From assembly GCA_947494825.1 (NCBI GenBank), contig CANLWN010000008.1, positions 1 through 64,000 of the forward strand: a stretch of DNA of 64,000 nt, written 5' to 3'. The position numbers and the translations under genes are program-made. Position 1 is the stretch's first letter; every line of letters starts with the position of its first letter. The DNA comes from an uncultured Flavobacteriaceae bacterium. GTDB taxonomy: Bacteria > Bacteroidota > Bacteroidia > Flavobacteriales > Flavobacteriaceae. Positions 43,989-53,108 of this stretch are shown here, one piece after another. A model generated the notes under the pieces. That model was not told the DNA's origin, made no database searches, and worked only from the letters and a program-made list of their open reading frames with translations.

Positions 43989-44324
43989 ATGAACTACAAT
44001 AACAAACGATTCAGGCCTATCAGGAATACCAAAAATGCGGAAACCTCCGAAGAAACCATTTTTTGTTATACCCAAGAGGGCAACATACTGACTTCAGCAT
44101 ATGAAGGGGGCGGAATTCTAAAGGGCCATCTTATCGGATTGGTGGATGAAGCGGGGACTATAGAAATGAGGTATCACCAGGTCAATAAGGATGGTGTGCT
44201 AATGACCGGTATCTGTACCTCCCGACCCCAAATTGCTCCCAACGGAAAAATTCGCTTACATGAAAGTTGGCAGTGGACCTCAGGAAATAATTCAAAGGGG
44301 AATTCCATTCTGGAAGAATTGTAA
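43989..44324 (+). CDS. Small conserved protein of unknown function
   Basis: A 111-residue cytosolic protein, largely beta, beginning MNYNNKRFRPIRNTKNAETSEETIF and containing GGILKGHLIGLVDEAGTIEMRYHQVNKDG and IRLHESWQWTSG. Members are often labelled n-acetylglutamate synthase in databases, but no GNAT fold or acetyl-CoA motif is visible, so I would not use that name. It is 11 bases upstream of the thioesterase gene on the same strand. Confidence 0.75.
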   Translation: MNYNNKRFRPIRNTKNAETSEETIFCYTQEGNILTSAYEGGGILKGHLIGLVDEAGTIEMRYHQVNKDGVLMTGICTSRPQIAPNGKIRLHESWQWTSGNNSKGNSILEEL

Positions 44325-44335
44325 ACAGGTGAAAA

Positions 44336-44884
44336 ATGGAAAAATATAAAACGGCCCGGGAGTCGCGGGTATCCATTACGGAACTGATGCTGCCCTCCCA
44401 CTCCAATTTTAGCGGTAAGATCCATGGTGGCTATATTTTAAACCTGATGGATCAAATTGCTTTTGCTTGCGCGTCCAAACATTCGCAAAGCTATTGTGTA
44501 ACGGCTTCGGTAAACAAGGTGGATTTTAGGAACCCGATAGAGGTGGGCGAGCTGGTAACGCTAAAAGCTTCCATCAACTATACGGGAAGGACCTCCATGG
44601 TTGTAGGCGTCCGCGTAGAATCGGAGAATATTACCTCAGGCAAGAAAAAACATTGTAACTCTTCCTATTTCACCATGGTTGCCAAAGATGCCGAGGGGAA
44701 AAGTATCCCTGTGCCTGGTCTGATCGTGGTAGACAAACAAGGGATTCGAAGATTCGCAAGGAGTATACAACGAAAGGAACAGGCATCCTCCAGAAGTACC
44801 CTTTTTGACGCTTCCAAATTTAAGATGGAGGCCCATTTGGAGTCTTTGGGCAAGGAAAATATCAAAATTAGGTTGAAGCCCTAA
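44336..44884 (+). CDS. Hotdog-fold acyl-CoA thioesterase
   Basis: A 182-residue thioesterase of the YciA/cytosolic acyl-CoA hydrolase type: SNFSGKIHGGYILNLMDQIAFACASKHS, with the active-site HGG and Asp of the long helix, then VDFRNPIEVGELVTLKASINYTGRTSMVVGVRVESE. The C-terminal 40 residues are a basic extension. It would cleave acyl-CoA to free acid and CoA. Its last 17 bases overlap the end of the convergent pgl gene. Confidence 0.9.
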   Translation: MEKYKTARESRVSITELMLPSHSNFSGKIHGGYILNLMDQIAFACASKHSQSYCVTASVNKVDFRNPIEVGELVTLKASINYTGRTSMVVGVRVESENITSGKKKHCNSSYFTMVAKDAEGKSIPVPGLIVVDKQGIRRFARSIQRKEQASSRSTLFDASKFKMEAHLESLGKENIKIRLKP

Positions 44885-45590
44885 TTCCTTGGGCAGCGTC
44901 TTGATCTAAGAACCACAACAAATTGCCAGATTCTGGGGAAACCAGAGCTGCAGGATAGGCCTCAAAACCGGCTTCCCTATGCATTATTTCCCTGACCTTT
45001 TCCGATTTGCTGCTCCCCGTCACAAGAAAGGCCACATTTTTGGCATTGTTGATAATCTTTCCACTTATGGTGATTCTTCGTTGTCCGGAATCGGGGTGCA
45101 CAGCTACTTTACAATTTTCATCGGCATGCCACAGCCCGATCTCATGCGGAAAAATGGATGCAGTATGTCCATCATCGCCCATGCCCAGGATGACCAAATC
45201 AAACTGGGGTATTCCATTCGCCTTGGGTAGCTCGGTGTCCAAAAGTGCACCATAGGCCTTGGCTTCTTCCTCAGGATCTCGCTCACCTTTGATGCGAAAA
45301 ACCTGCGTGGAGGAAACCGCTACCTTGGACAACAAATGATCCATGGTCATTTTGTAGTTGCTCTCCACATGATCTGGGGGCACACAACGTTCGTCTCCCC
45401 AATAGAAACGGACTTTGGTCCAATCGATTACGGTTCCAAACTGCTCGGCCATGAAATCAAAAACCACTTTTGGGGTACTCCCCCCTGACAGGGCCACATG
45501 TACTACGGCCGAGTCCTGTGCCAGCGATGCAAAATAACGTACAAAATGTTCGGCTACTTCCTGCTTATCGGTATAAATTCGTTTTTCCAT
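44868..45590 (-). CDS. pgl: 6-phosphogluconolactonase
   Basis: A 240-residue enzyme for the second step of the oxidative pentose-phosphate pathway. It shows HVALSGGSTPKVVFDFMA, VRFYWGDERCVPPDHVESNYKM and FDLVILGMGDDGHTASIFPH, the substrate-binding and catalytic regions of the SugarP-isomerase fold. It lies 49 bases downstream of zwf on the same strand, so the two are probably co-transcribed. Confidence 0.94.
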   Translation of the reverse strand: MEKRIYTDKQEVAEHFVRYFASLAQDSAVVHVALSGGSTPKVVFDFMAEQFGTVIDWTKVRFYWGDERCVPPDHVESNYKMTMDHLLSKVAVSSTQVFRIKGERDPEEEAKAYGALLDTELPKANGIPQFDLVILGMGDDGHTASIFPHEIGLWHADENCKVAVHPDSGQRRITISGKIINNAKNVAFLVTGSSKSEKVREIMHREAGFEAYPAALVSPESGNLLWFLDQDAAQGIRAST

Positions 45591-45639
45591 GTTTTAATTA
45601 TTGGTTGATGGTGTTGGGAACTTCATTGCCATTCCGTAT

Positions 45640-47172
45640 CTAGCAAATAACACAGAAACCGGGATCGTCCGAAAGGTTTTCGCCAGGATTTCGCCACATG
45701 TAGAGGCCGTCAATCAGCTCATCGGCATTGGTTGGTCCCCAAACTCCGGCAGAATACCCGTACACTTTTACATCCTTTCCATTTTCCCAATAGTTTAAGA
45801 TCGGGTCCACAAACTCCCACGCGGCCTCAACCTCATCCGCCCGAGCATACAAAGTAGCATCGCCTTGCATAGCATCCAGCAAAAGGCGCTCATAGGCTTC
45901 CATAACATGGGTCTCTACCAAGCTGGAATAGTAAAAATCCAAATTGGCGCGTTCTACTTTAAAGCCCTGACCAGGAACCTTGACCCCAAACTTCATCAAA
46001 ATACCCTCATCGGGCTGAATACGGATGATGAGTTTGTTATCCTTATTGTTGGCACTGGAATCCTGAAAAATATGGTGATGGGGCGATTTAAAATGAATAA
46101 CCACCTCGGTGACCTTCGTCGGCATCTTCTTGGCCGTACGCACATAAAAAGGTACGTCCTTCCACCGCCAGTTATCCACAAAAAATTTAATGGCCGCATA
46201 GGTTTCTGTGGTAGACTCGGGGTCCACACCGTCCTCTTCCCTATATCCCTTCACTTTTTCACCATTAACCACGGAAGACACATATTGCGCCCTTATCGTG
46301 TTTTTAAAGAGGGTCTTCTCATCGTTCATGATGCGAAGCGACTTCAGGGCCTTGACCTTCTCATTACGGATTTCCTCCGCACCATCGGCAATAGGGGGTT
46401 CCATAACCACCAGGGACACGATCTGCAACAAATGATTTTGGAACATATCCCGCAATGCCCCCGATTTATCATAGTAGCCGCCCCGTTTTTCAACACCCAC
46501 ACTTTCGGCATTGGTAATTTCCACATGCCTTATAAAATTTCGGTTCCACAAGGGTTCAAAAATACTGTTGGCAAAGCGCGTCACCAGAAGGTTCTGTACC
46601 GTTTCCTTGCCCAAATAGTGATCTATTCTATAAATCTGCGATTCGTTGAAGTATTGTTGCAACCCTTGGTTCAGCTTTCTGGCCGTTTCCAAACTATAGC
46701 CAAAGGGCTTTTCAACAATCAAGCGTTTCCATCCCTGCGATTCGTCAGAAAGGCCCTGATCAAAGAGGTTCTTGGCGATTACCTCGTAAATCCCGGGCGG
46801 GGTGGACAAGTAGAAGATAAAGTTGTTTCCCGTGCGGTATTTGGTATTTAGATCGGATATCCGCTTATGGAGTCGATCATAACTTATGTCGTAATCCCTC
46901 CCCAGATCCTCATAAAAGAGCTTATCGGAAAACGCTTTTATGAAATCCTCGGCCTCTCCATCCATTTTTTCTTTCAGATAGGTACTTTCCAACACCACTT
47001 TTTTTCGAAACTCCTTGTCTGTGAGGTCACTGCGGCTAACACCCAAGACCACAAAATTTTCTGGGAGGTGTTTTCCTTTGTATAAATTGAAGAGGGCTGG
47101 TATTAATTTTCTGGCGGTAAGGTCTCCGGATGCACCAAAAATAACGAGCATCTGATGGGCTGTCTTATTCAT
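45640..47172 (-). CDS. zwf: Glucose-6-phosphate 1-dehydrogenase
   Basis: A 510-residue NADP-linked dehydrogenase for the first step of the oxidative pentose-phosphate pathway. The nucleotide-binding GASGDLTARKLIPAL, the active-site YRIDHYLGKETVQNLL and GYREEDGVDPESTTETYAA are intact. I start at ATG 47172 (MNKTAHQML); the longer frame begins with TTG at 47190. It is divergent from gnd across a 203-base spacer. Confidence 0.96.
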   Translation of the reverse strand: MNKTAHQMLVIFGASGDLTARKLIPALFNLYKGKHLPENFVVLGVSRSDLTDKEFRKKVVLESTYLKEKMDGEAEDFIKAFSDKLFYEDLGRDYDISYDRLHKRISDLNTKYRTGNNFIFYLSTPPGIYEVIAKNLFDQGLSDESQGWKRLIVEKPFGYSLETARKLNQGLQQYFNESQIYRIDHYLGKETVQNLLVTRFANSIFEPLWNRNFIRHVEITNAESVGVEKRGGYYDKSGALRDMFQNHLLQIVSLVVMEPPIADGAEEIRNEKVKALKSLRIMNDEKTLFKNTIRAQYVSSVVNGEKVKGYREEDGVDPESTTETYAAIKFFVDNWRWKDVPFYVRTAKKMPTKVTEVVIHFKSPHHHIFQDSSANNKDNKLIIRIQPDEGILMKFGVKVPGQGFKVERANLDFYYSSLVETHVMEAYERLLLDAMQGDATLYARADEVEAAWEFVDPILNYWENGKDVKVYGYSAGVWGPTNADELIDGLYMWRNPGENLSDDPGFCVIC

Positions 47173-47375
47173 TTGCGATGGATGGTTCAATGGTTTGTAT
47201 CATAATCAAAGGTTCCACGTATAAGCAGGAGTTTACAAAACAATAATGTTAAAAGTCGATATTTTAAATTATTTTTGATTTTTGGCTTTACGAAGATAAA
47301 GCATATTACGAAATACTTTTTACAAGCAGCATACATAAGCCTTAAAAAGTGGTTGAGCAATCTTAAACCAAACTG
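47173..47375. promoter_or_regulatory. Divergent spacer of zwf and gnd
   Basis: The 203-base AT-rich region must carry promoters for both genes. On the minus strand AACCTTTG (47199-47206) is a partial match to the -7 box for zwf. I see no repeated operator. Confidence 0.35.
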
Positions 47376-48788
47376 ATGGAGCACAATACATATGATTTTG
47401 GACTGGTAGGCCTTGGGGTCATGGGGCGCAATTTTATTTTGAACGTTGCGGACAACAATTTTAAGGCTTTCGGGTACGATTTGGACGCAGAAAAGGTAAA
47501 TGCCCTGCGTGAAGAAGGTGGGAACACCAAAAAAGTAGATGCGTCCACAGATATCGAGACCTTTGTGAACGCCTTGTCCCAGCCTAGAAAAATTATGTTG
47601 TTGGTGCCCGCGGGAAAGATTGTCGATGCCGTAATAGACAGTTTGCTGCCCCACCTGGACAAGGATGACATTATCATAGATGGGGGCAATTCCTTCTTTA
47701 CCGACACCGACAGACGGGAAGCCTATCTGCAGGAGAAAGGTATTCATTTTTTTGGCGCCGGGGTATCCGGAGGCGCCAAAGGGGCCAGAAAGGGTCCAAG
47801 TATTATGCCCGGGGGATCTAAACCCGGTTATAAAGAGGTACAGCCCATTTTTGAGGCCGTCGCCGCCAAGTTCAACGGGGAACCCTGCGTGGCCTACCTA
47901 GGACCTAAATCGGCGGGCAACTACGTAAAAATGGTCCACAACGGTATTGAATATGGATTGATGCAGCTAACCTCAGAAATATACGACCTGCTGAAAAAGG
48001 CGGGGGATTTCAACAACGATCAGCTGCATGAAACCTACAAGAAATGGAACCAAGGCAGGCTGCAGTCCTTTTTGGTGGAGATTACCGCCCAGATATTCCA
48101 GCAGGAGGATGATCAGGGAAACGGACGCCTGGTCGATAAGATTTTGGACCGCGCTAAGCAGAAAGGTACTGGGAAGTGGACCTCCCAAAACGCTATGGAC
48201 CTCGGAATTCCCGTACCTTCCATAGACGTGGCCGTGAGCATGCGGGAGCTATCCGCATTAAAGGAAGAACGCCTTAGGGCAGATGCCCTGTACGGCAGAC
48301 CTGTGGTTGAAACCATAGCGCAAAACAAACTGTCCGCCTTGGCCGAAGAAGCCTTGTACTTTTCCTTTATCATTACCTATGCGCAAGGTCTGCACCAATT
48401 GGCAGACGCCTCCAAGGAGTACGGTTATGACCTGGACCTGGCCACTATAGCCAAGATATGGAGGGCAGGCTGTATCATACGGGCTGCGCTCTTGGAAGAT
48501 ATTACCAAGGCCTATAAAGAGGATAGGGAACTGCCCAATTTATTGCTTTCCCCTTCCTTTGTGGACAAAGTGTCCTCCACCGTGGATGCAGCTCGTGAAC
48601 TGGTTTCCCATGCCGCCAAAAATGGTATCCCCCTACCAGGGCTTTCCAATTCCCTGACCTACTTTGATGCCTATACCTCGGGGAGACTCCCTTTGAACCT
48701 CATACAGGCCCAACGCGACCACTTTGGATCACATACCTACGAACGGGTAGATGTGGAGGGTATTTTCCATACCGAGTGGGGCGAATAG
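47376..48788 (+). CDS. gnd: 6-phosphogluconate dehydrogenase, decarboxylating
   Basis: A 470-residue enzyme that makes ribulose 5-phosphate, CO2 and NADPH, completing the oxidative branch begun by zwf and pgl. The NADP motif GLGVMGRNFILNVADN, GVSGGAKGARKGPSIMPGG, the catalytic KMVHNGIEYGLMQL and the C-terminal LIQAQRDHFGSHTYERVD are intact. Confidence 0.96.
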   Translation: MEHNTYDFGLVGLGVMGRNFILNVADNNFKAFGYDLDAEKVNALREEGGNTKKVDASTDIETFVNALSQPRKIMLLVPAGKIVDAVIDSLLPHLDKDDIIIDGGNSFFTDTDRREAYLQEKGIHFFGAGVSGGAKGARKGPSIMPGGSKPGYKEVQPIFEAVAAKFNGEPCVAYLGPKSAGNYVKMVHNGIEYGLMQLTSEIYDLLKKAGDFNNDQLHETYKKWNQGRLQSFLVEITAQIFQQEDDQGNGRLVDKILDRAKQKGTGKWTSQNAMDLGIPVPSIDVAVSMRELSALKEERLRADALYGRPVVETIAQNKLSALAEEALYFSFIITYAQGLHQLADASKEYGYDLDLATIAKIWRAGCIIRAALLEDITKAYKEDRELPNLLLSPSFVDKVSSTVDAARELVSHAAKNGIPLPGLSNSLTYFDAYTSGRLPLNLIQAQRDHFGSHTYERVDVEGIFHTEWGE

Positions 48789-48846
48789 GTTGATGTCCGG
48801 AAGGCTTGGGACGGAATTAGGGCCAGTGGCATTCTTTGGGTATAGC

Positions 48847-49518
48847 TTAGTATTCCCTTAGTCCTAGCATAACCTTTTGGACCAAGCAATCACATTTGGT
48901 AGACCCAAATTCAAAGACCTCTGTGGTGATGGAGGATTCGTACAGCGCATCCTTGATCATCTTTTTAGCCCGGTGTAGACGGACCTTGACATTGGCATGG
49001 GTAAGGCTCAGGCAGTCCCCAATCTCGGCAATGGACATCCCTTCAATCTCCCTCAAAATATAAACTACCCTATACTTAGATTCTAGTTTTGCTATGGTTT
49101 TCTCTAACATTTGTTTCGCCTCTTGTTGAATAATTCTTTTTTCGGGATCGAGTTGCGAAGCCTCTGGAATTTCCAGGACCATGGCATCCCCAGCCTTGCG
49201 ATTAAGTTGCGCGTACTTGCCCTTGTAACGTATTTTGGCCAAAGCCTCGTTAATGGCAATTCGGATCAACCAGGTAGAAAAACTTGCATTGAACTTAAAT
49301 TGATATAGCTTCTCGTAGGCTTTTAAATAGCTGTCCTGCATAACATCGGCAATATCTTCCCCATCCTTTAGATACCCTATGACCACCCGATAAAGCTTTT
49401 GATTATAACGCCGCATCAATAGCTCGTACAGTTCTTTTTCACCTGCCAGTATTCTTTTAATGGCATCTTCATCCGAAATGGTACTGCTACCAAAATCTTG
49501 TACACGTATGGCCTTCAT
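48847..49518 (-). CDS. RNA polymerase sigma factor, sigma-70/ECF type
   Basis: A 223-residue sigma factor with region 2 (LYELLMRRYNQKLYRVVIGYLKDGEDIADVMQDSYLKAYEKLYQFKFNASFSTWLIRIAINEAL type text) and region 4 (LESKYRVVYILREIEGMSIAEIGDCLSLTHANVKVRLHRAKKMI). The final 20 residues form a short cysteine-bearing tail (TKCDCLVQKVM), which is unusual for ECF factors and might be a redox or zinc site. I start at 49518 rather than 49524, two codons apart. It is divergent from the DoxX-like gene with a palindrome between. Confidence 0.9.
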   Translation of the reverse strand: MKAIRVQDFGSSTISDEDAIKRILAGEKELYELLMRRYNQKLYRVVIGYLKDGEDIADVMQDSYLKAYEKLYQFKFNASFSTWLIRIAINEALAKIRYKGKYAQLNRKAGDAMVLEIPEASQLDPEKRIIQQEAKQMLEKTIAKLESKYRVVYILREIEGMSIAEIGDCLSLTHANVKVRLHRAKKMIKDALYESSITTEVFEFGSTKCDCLVQKVMLGLREY

Positions 49519-49537
49519 GAGCATTGGTTTTAGTCTT

Positions 49538-49599
49538 TGGATGCAAATGCGCCAAAAAAGTTACAAAACTTTGTAACCTTTTTGCACTTCCGCTATCAA
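49538..49599. promoter_or_regulatory. Back-to-back ECF-like promoter elements between sigma and DoxX genes
   Basis: The palindrome GTTACAAA-AC-TTTGTAAC (49560-49577) holds a TGTAAC on each strand. On the minus strand it is followed after 16 bases by CATCCA (49538-49543); on the plus strand after 16 bases by TATCAA (49594-49599). The same spacing is seen at the other sigma gene (34489-34516). The -10 parts are weak matches. Confidence 0.45.
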
Positions 49600-49629
49600 A
49601 AGCTGTAGAAACTAAAAACAAATAGGACT

Positions 49630-50013
49630 ATGGATTCAAACAAAAACCTTGTTATCAACGTATTAAAATACACCTTCGGACTTGTGCCGATCGTAGCCGG
49701 ACTGGACAAATTTACAAACATTCTGACCGATTGGTCCCAATATGCCGCTTCAGGAATTGCGGGTGCACTTCCATTTGAATCGGGAACATTGATGGGAATC
49801 GTAGGGGTCATAGAAATCGTTGCGGGTGTCCTGGTGCTGGTCAAGACGAAGACTGGATCTATTATTGTCGCCCTGTGGTTGGTCTTGATCGCTTTGGTCC
49901 TTATCACAAGCGGTAACTATCTGGATGTTGCTGTCCGGGACATTGTCATGGCCATTGCGGCATTCTCGCTGTTTAAACTGGTAAGTCCGGAAGTTGTTCG
50001 CGCCAATAACTAA
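49630..50013 (+). CDS. DoxX-like membrane protein
   Basis: A 127-residue inner-membrane protein with four hydrophobic segments (LKYTFGLVPIVAGLDKFTNIL, MGIVGVIEIVAGVLVLV, IIVALWLVLIALVLITSG, VRDIVMAIAAFSLF). The VPIVAGLDKF...W..Y opening places it with the DoxX-like family. It is divergent from a sigma factor and shares a palindromic promoter region with it, so it may be a target of that factor. Function unknown. Confidence 0.82.
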   Translation: MDSNKNLVINVLKYTFGLVPIVAGLDKFTNILTDWSQYAASGIAGALPFESGTLMGIVGVIEIVAGVLVLVKTKTGSIIVALWLVLIALVLITSGNYLDVAVRDIVMAIAAFSLFKLVSPEVVRANN

Positions 50014-50124
50014 ATGAAGATGAAAGCGGTCTGAAACATTTCCAATAGGGCAATTGTGAGATGGGGTTTGTTCATCAAATCGGAATACTAAAAGAGATGG
50101 TATAAAAGGCCATTGAACGTCCGT

Positions 50125-50154
50125 TCGAGCGCCTGCCTGAGGCACAGCGCTCGA
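50125..50154. repeat. Double-stem intergenic palindrome
   Basis: TCGAGCGC (50125-50132) pairs with GCGCTCGA (50147-50154), and TGCC/GGCA form an inner stem around a TGA loop. No T run follows on either side. It lies 11 bases past the carB stop. Similar GAGCGCCTGCCTG strings recur between genes in Flavobacteriaceae as I recall. Confidence 0.6.
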
Positions 50155-50165
50155 TAAGACCGCTT

Positions 50166-53018
50166 TTATTTACTCAGGTACATCTTACGCCTGGTATACA
50201 GATTGTAGAATTCATCATCCTTTAAGTTATCTATAAAAAGGATACTCTCCCCGGTACTCTTCATCTCAGGACCCAAATTTTTATTTACGTTTGGAAATTT
50301 GTTGAAGGAGAAGACCGGTTGTTTAATGGCATACCCTTCCAATTCTGGCTTAAAGTCAAAATCCTTCACCTTTTTTTCGCCCAGCATTACCTTAGTGGCA
50401 TAATTTACATAGGGTTCATTGTAGGCCTTTGCAATAAAGGGAACGGTCCGCGAAGCCCTGGGATTGGCCTCAATGATGTATACCATATCGTCCTTAATGG
50501 CAAATTGTATGTTGATCAGACCAACCGTCCTTAACGCCAACGCAATCTTTTTGGTGTGGTCCTTGATCTGCTGCATCACGAATTCTCCCAGGTTAAATGG
50601 CGGCAAGGTTGCATTGGAATCCCCGGAATGGATACCGCAAGGTTCTATGTGCTCCATAATACCAATGATGTAAATTTCCTCTCCGTCGCAAATAGCATCG
50701 GCCTCGGCTTCAATGGCACCATCGAGATAATGGTCCAGGAGTAGTTTGTTATTGGGTATTTTACGCAGCAGATCAACCACGTGTTCTTCCAGTTCTTCCT
50801 TGTTGATTACAATTTTCATGCCCTGCCCACCCAAAACGTAGGAAGGTCGTACCAAAAGGGGGAAATGTAGTTCATCGGCCAGCTGCAAGGCCTCATCGGC
50901 CGTTTCAGCCACACCAAATTGGGGATAGGGAATATTGTTCTCCTTTAATAATTTGGAGAAGCTACCACGGTCTTCGGCAAGATCCAAGGATTTAAAGCTG
51001 GTCCCAATGATCTTTATTCCGTATTTGTCCAGTTTTTCGGCAAGTTTCAAAGCGGTTTGTCCGCCCAGTTGCACAATGACCCCTTCCGGTTTTTCGTGGC
51101 GGATAATATCATAGATATGTTCCCAGAAAACCGGCTCAAAATAGAGTTTATCCGCAGTATCAAAATCTGTAGAGACCGTTTCGGGATTGCAATTGATCAT
51201 GATGGTCTCATAACCACATTCCGAAGCGGCCAGTACCCCATGTACACAGCAATAATCGAACTCGATTCCCTGCCCAATCCGGTTGGGTCCTGAACCCAGC
51301 ACAACGATTTTTTTTCTGTCGGTAACCACACTGTCATTGGTTACGTAACGTACCCCATCGGCCGTTTCCACTTCCGCTTCAAAAGTAGAGTAATAATAGG
51401 GCGTCATGGCCTTGAATTCCGCCGCACAGGTGTCTACCAATTTATAAACCCTGTTAATGCCGAGCGCAGATCGTTTTTTGTGTACCTCACTCTCATAACA
51501 GGACAGCATATGGGCAATCTGACGATCTGCAAAGCCTTTTTGCTTTGCTTCCAATAATAGTTCCTTGGGTAAGGTTTCAATGTTGTAACCAGAAATTTCT
51601 TTTTCCAAAAAGTGTAGTTCCTCGTACTGTTTCAGGAACCACATATCTATTTTGGTGATGTCATGGATCCGTCCCAGTGGAATGCCCAATTGAATGGCGT
51701 CATAAATCACAAAGACCCTGTCCCAACCAGGTATGGTGAGCTTTTTAATGATCTTATCATAATCGGTATATCCCTTGCCATCCGCACCTAAACCGTTCCG
51801 TTTGATTTCAAGGGATTGCGTGGCCTTGTGCAGCGCTTCCTGAAAGGAGCGTCCAATGCCCATCACCTCTCCCACCGATTTCATTTGCAAGCCCAAGGTC
51901 CGGTCAGATCCCTCAAACTTATCAAAATTCCACCGCGGGATTTTAACAATCACATAATCCAAGGTAGGCTCAAAGAGTGCAGAGGTAGACTTTGTTATCT
52001 GATTTTCGAGCTCGTCCAAGTGATATCCAATGGCCAATTTGGTCGCAATTTTGGCAATGGGGTATCCTGTAGCTTTTGATGCCAAAGCTGAAGAACGGCT
52101 AACCCTAGGATTTATTTCTATGGCAATGATATCTTCTTTTTCATCCGGACTAACGGCGAACTGTACATTACAGCCCCCGGCGAAATCACCAATGCTCCGC
52201 ATCATCTTTATGGCCATGTCCCGCATTCTTTGGAAGGTAGTATCCGACAAGGTCATTGCCGGCGCAACCGTGATGGAGTCACCGGTGTGGATCCCCATAG
52301 GGTCCATATTCTCAATCGTACAGATGATGACTACATTGTCATTTTTATCGCGCAGCAACTCCAGTTCATATTCCTTCCAGCCCATAAGCGCCTTGTCTAT
52401 CATCACCTCATGGATCGGGGAAATTTCCAGCCCACGACTAAGGAGCTCATCAAAATCCTCGGGTCTGTAGACGATGGAGGCTCCTGCACCACCTAAGGTA
52501 TAGGAGGCCCGTATCACCAGGGGAAAACCAAACTCCTGGGCGATTTCCTTCCCCTGAAGAAAAGAGGTCGCCGTGGCCTGCGGTGCCATCCCAATGCCAA
52601 TTTTTAACATGAGCTCACGGAACTTCTCCCGGTCTTCCGTAATATTGATCGCATTGATATCTACCCCTATGATCTCAATATCAAAGTCCTCCCAAATTCC
52701 TTTTTCATCGGCTTCGATACATAAATTCAGCGCAGTCTGTCCTCCCATGGTGGGCAATACCGCATCAATATTCGGATGATCTTTTAAAATCTGAATGATC
52801 GACTTGGTGGTCAATGGTTTTAGATACACATGATCGGCCATGGAGGGATCGGTCATAATCGTAGCGGGATTGCTGTTGATAAGAACGGTTTCAATACCAT
52901 CTTCGCGCAACGAACGCAGGGATTGTGATCCAGAATAGTCGAACTCACAGGCCTGTCCAATGATGATCGGGCCCGAACCAATGATCAAAATAGATTTCAG
53001 ATCTTTTCTTTTAGGCAT
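50166..53018 (-). CDS. carB: Carbamoyl-phosphate synthase large subunit, without the allosteric domain
   Basis: A 950-residue enzyme that makes carbamoyl phosphate for pyrimidine and arginine synthesis. Both ATP-grasp halves are present: GSGPIIIGQACEFDYSG with ASYTLGGAG in the first and GSGPNRIGQGIEFDYCC with RPSYVLGGQGM in the second. It ends shortly after NLGPEMKSTGES, about 120 residues short of E. coli CarB (1073), so the C-terminal MGS-like domain that binds UMP and ornithine is missing. The end is a normal stop with no frameshift visible. I recall 950-residue CarB proteins in other Flavobacteriia. Confidence 0.95.
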   Translation of the reverse strand: MPKRKDLKSILIIGSGPIIIGQACEFDYSGSQSLRSLREDGIETVLINSNPATIMTDPSMADHVYLKPLTTKSIIQILKDHPNIDAVLPTMGGQTALNLCIEADEKGIWEDFDIEIIGVDINAINITEDREKFRELMLKIGIGMAPQATATSFLQGKEIAQEFGFPLVIRASYTLGGAGASIVYRPEDFDELLSRGLEISPIHEVMIDKALMGWKEYELELLRDKNDNVVIICTIENMDPMGIHTGDSITVAPAMTLSDTTFQRMRDMAIKMMRSIGDFAGGCNVQFAVSPDEKEDIIAIEINPRVSRSSALASKATGYPIAKIATKLAIGYHLDELENQITKSTSALFEPTLDYVIVKIPRWNFDKFEGSDRTLGLQMKSVGEVMGIGRSFQEALHKATQSLEIKRNGLGADGKGYTDYDKIIKKLTIPGWDRVFVIYDAIQLGIPLGRIHDITKIDMWFLKQYEELHFLEKEISGYNIETLPKELLLEAKQKGFADRQIAHMLSCYESEVHKKRSALGINRVYKLVDTCAAEFKAMTPYYYSTFEAEVETADGVRYVTNDSVVTDRKKIVVLGSGPNRIGQGIEFDYCCVHGVLAASECGYETIMINCNPETVSTDFDTADKLYFEPVFWEHIYDIIRHEKPEGVIVQLGGQTALKLAEKLDKYGIKIIGTSFKSLDLAEDRGSFSKLLKENNIPYPQFGVAETADEALQLADELHFPLLVRPSYVLGGQGMKIVINKEELEEHVVDLLRKIPNNKLLLDHYLDGAIEAEADAICDGEEIYIIGIMEHIEPCGIHSGDSNATLPPFNLGEFVMQQIKDHTKKIALALRTVGLINIQFAIKDDMVYIIEANPRASRTVPFIAKAYNEPYVNYATKVMLGEKKVKDFDFKPELEGYAIKQPVFSFNKFPNVNKNLGPEMKSTGESILFIDNLKDDEFYNLYTRRKMYLSK

Positions 53019-53049
53019 AGGGTATTTTTTTATTTTTAATGGAATAGGA

Positions 53050-53085
53050 CAAAAAAAAGGTGTTACTTTCAGAAAAGTAACACCT
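53050..53085 (-). terminator. Intrinsic terminator after rpmH
   Basis: A perfect 12-bp stem AGGTGTTACTTT / AAAGTAACACCT with loop CAGA is followed on the minus strand by eight T. It separates rpmH from carB. Confidence 0.9.
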
Positions 53086-53108
53086 AATTATTTTAAAAAG
53101 TTCTGTCA

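Noticed and set aside
45865-46851. A 328-residue open frame on the plus strand.
   Set aside because: It is fully antisense to zwf, has no recognisable domain and reflects codon bias of the real gene.
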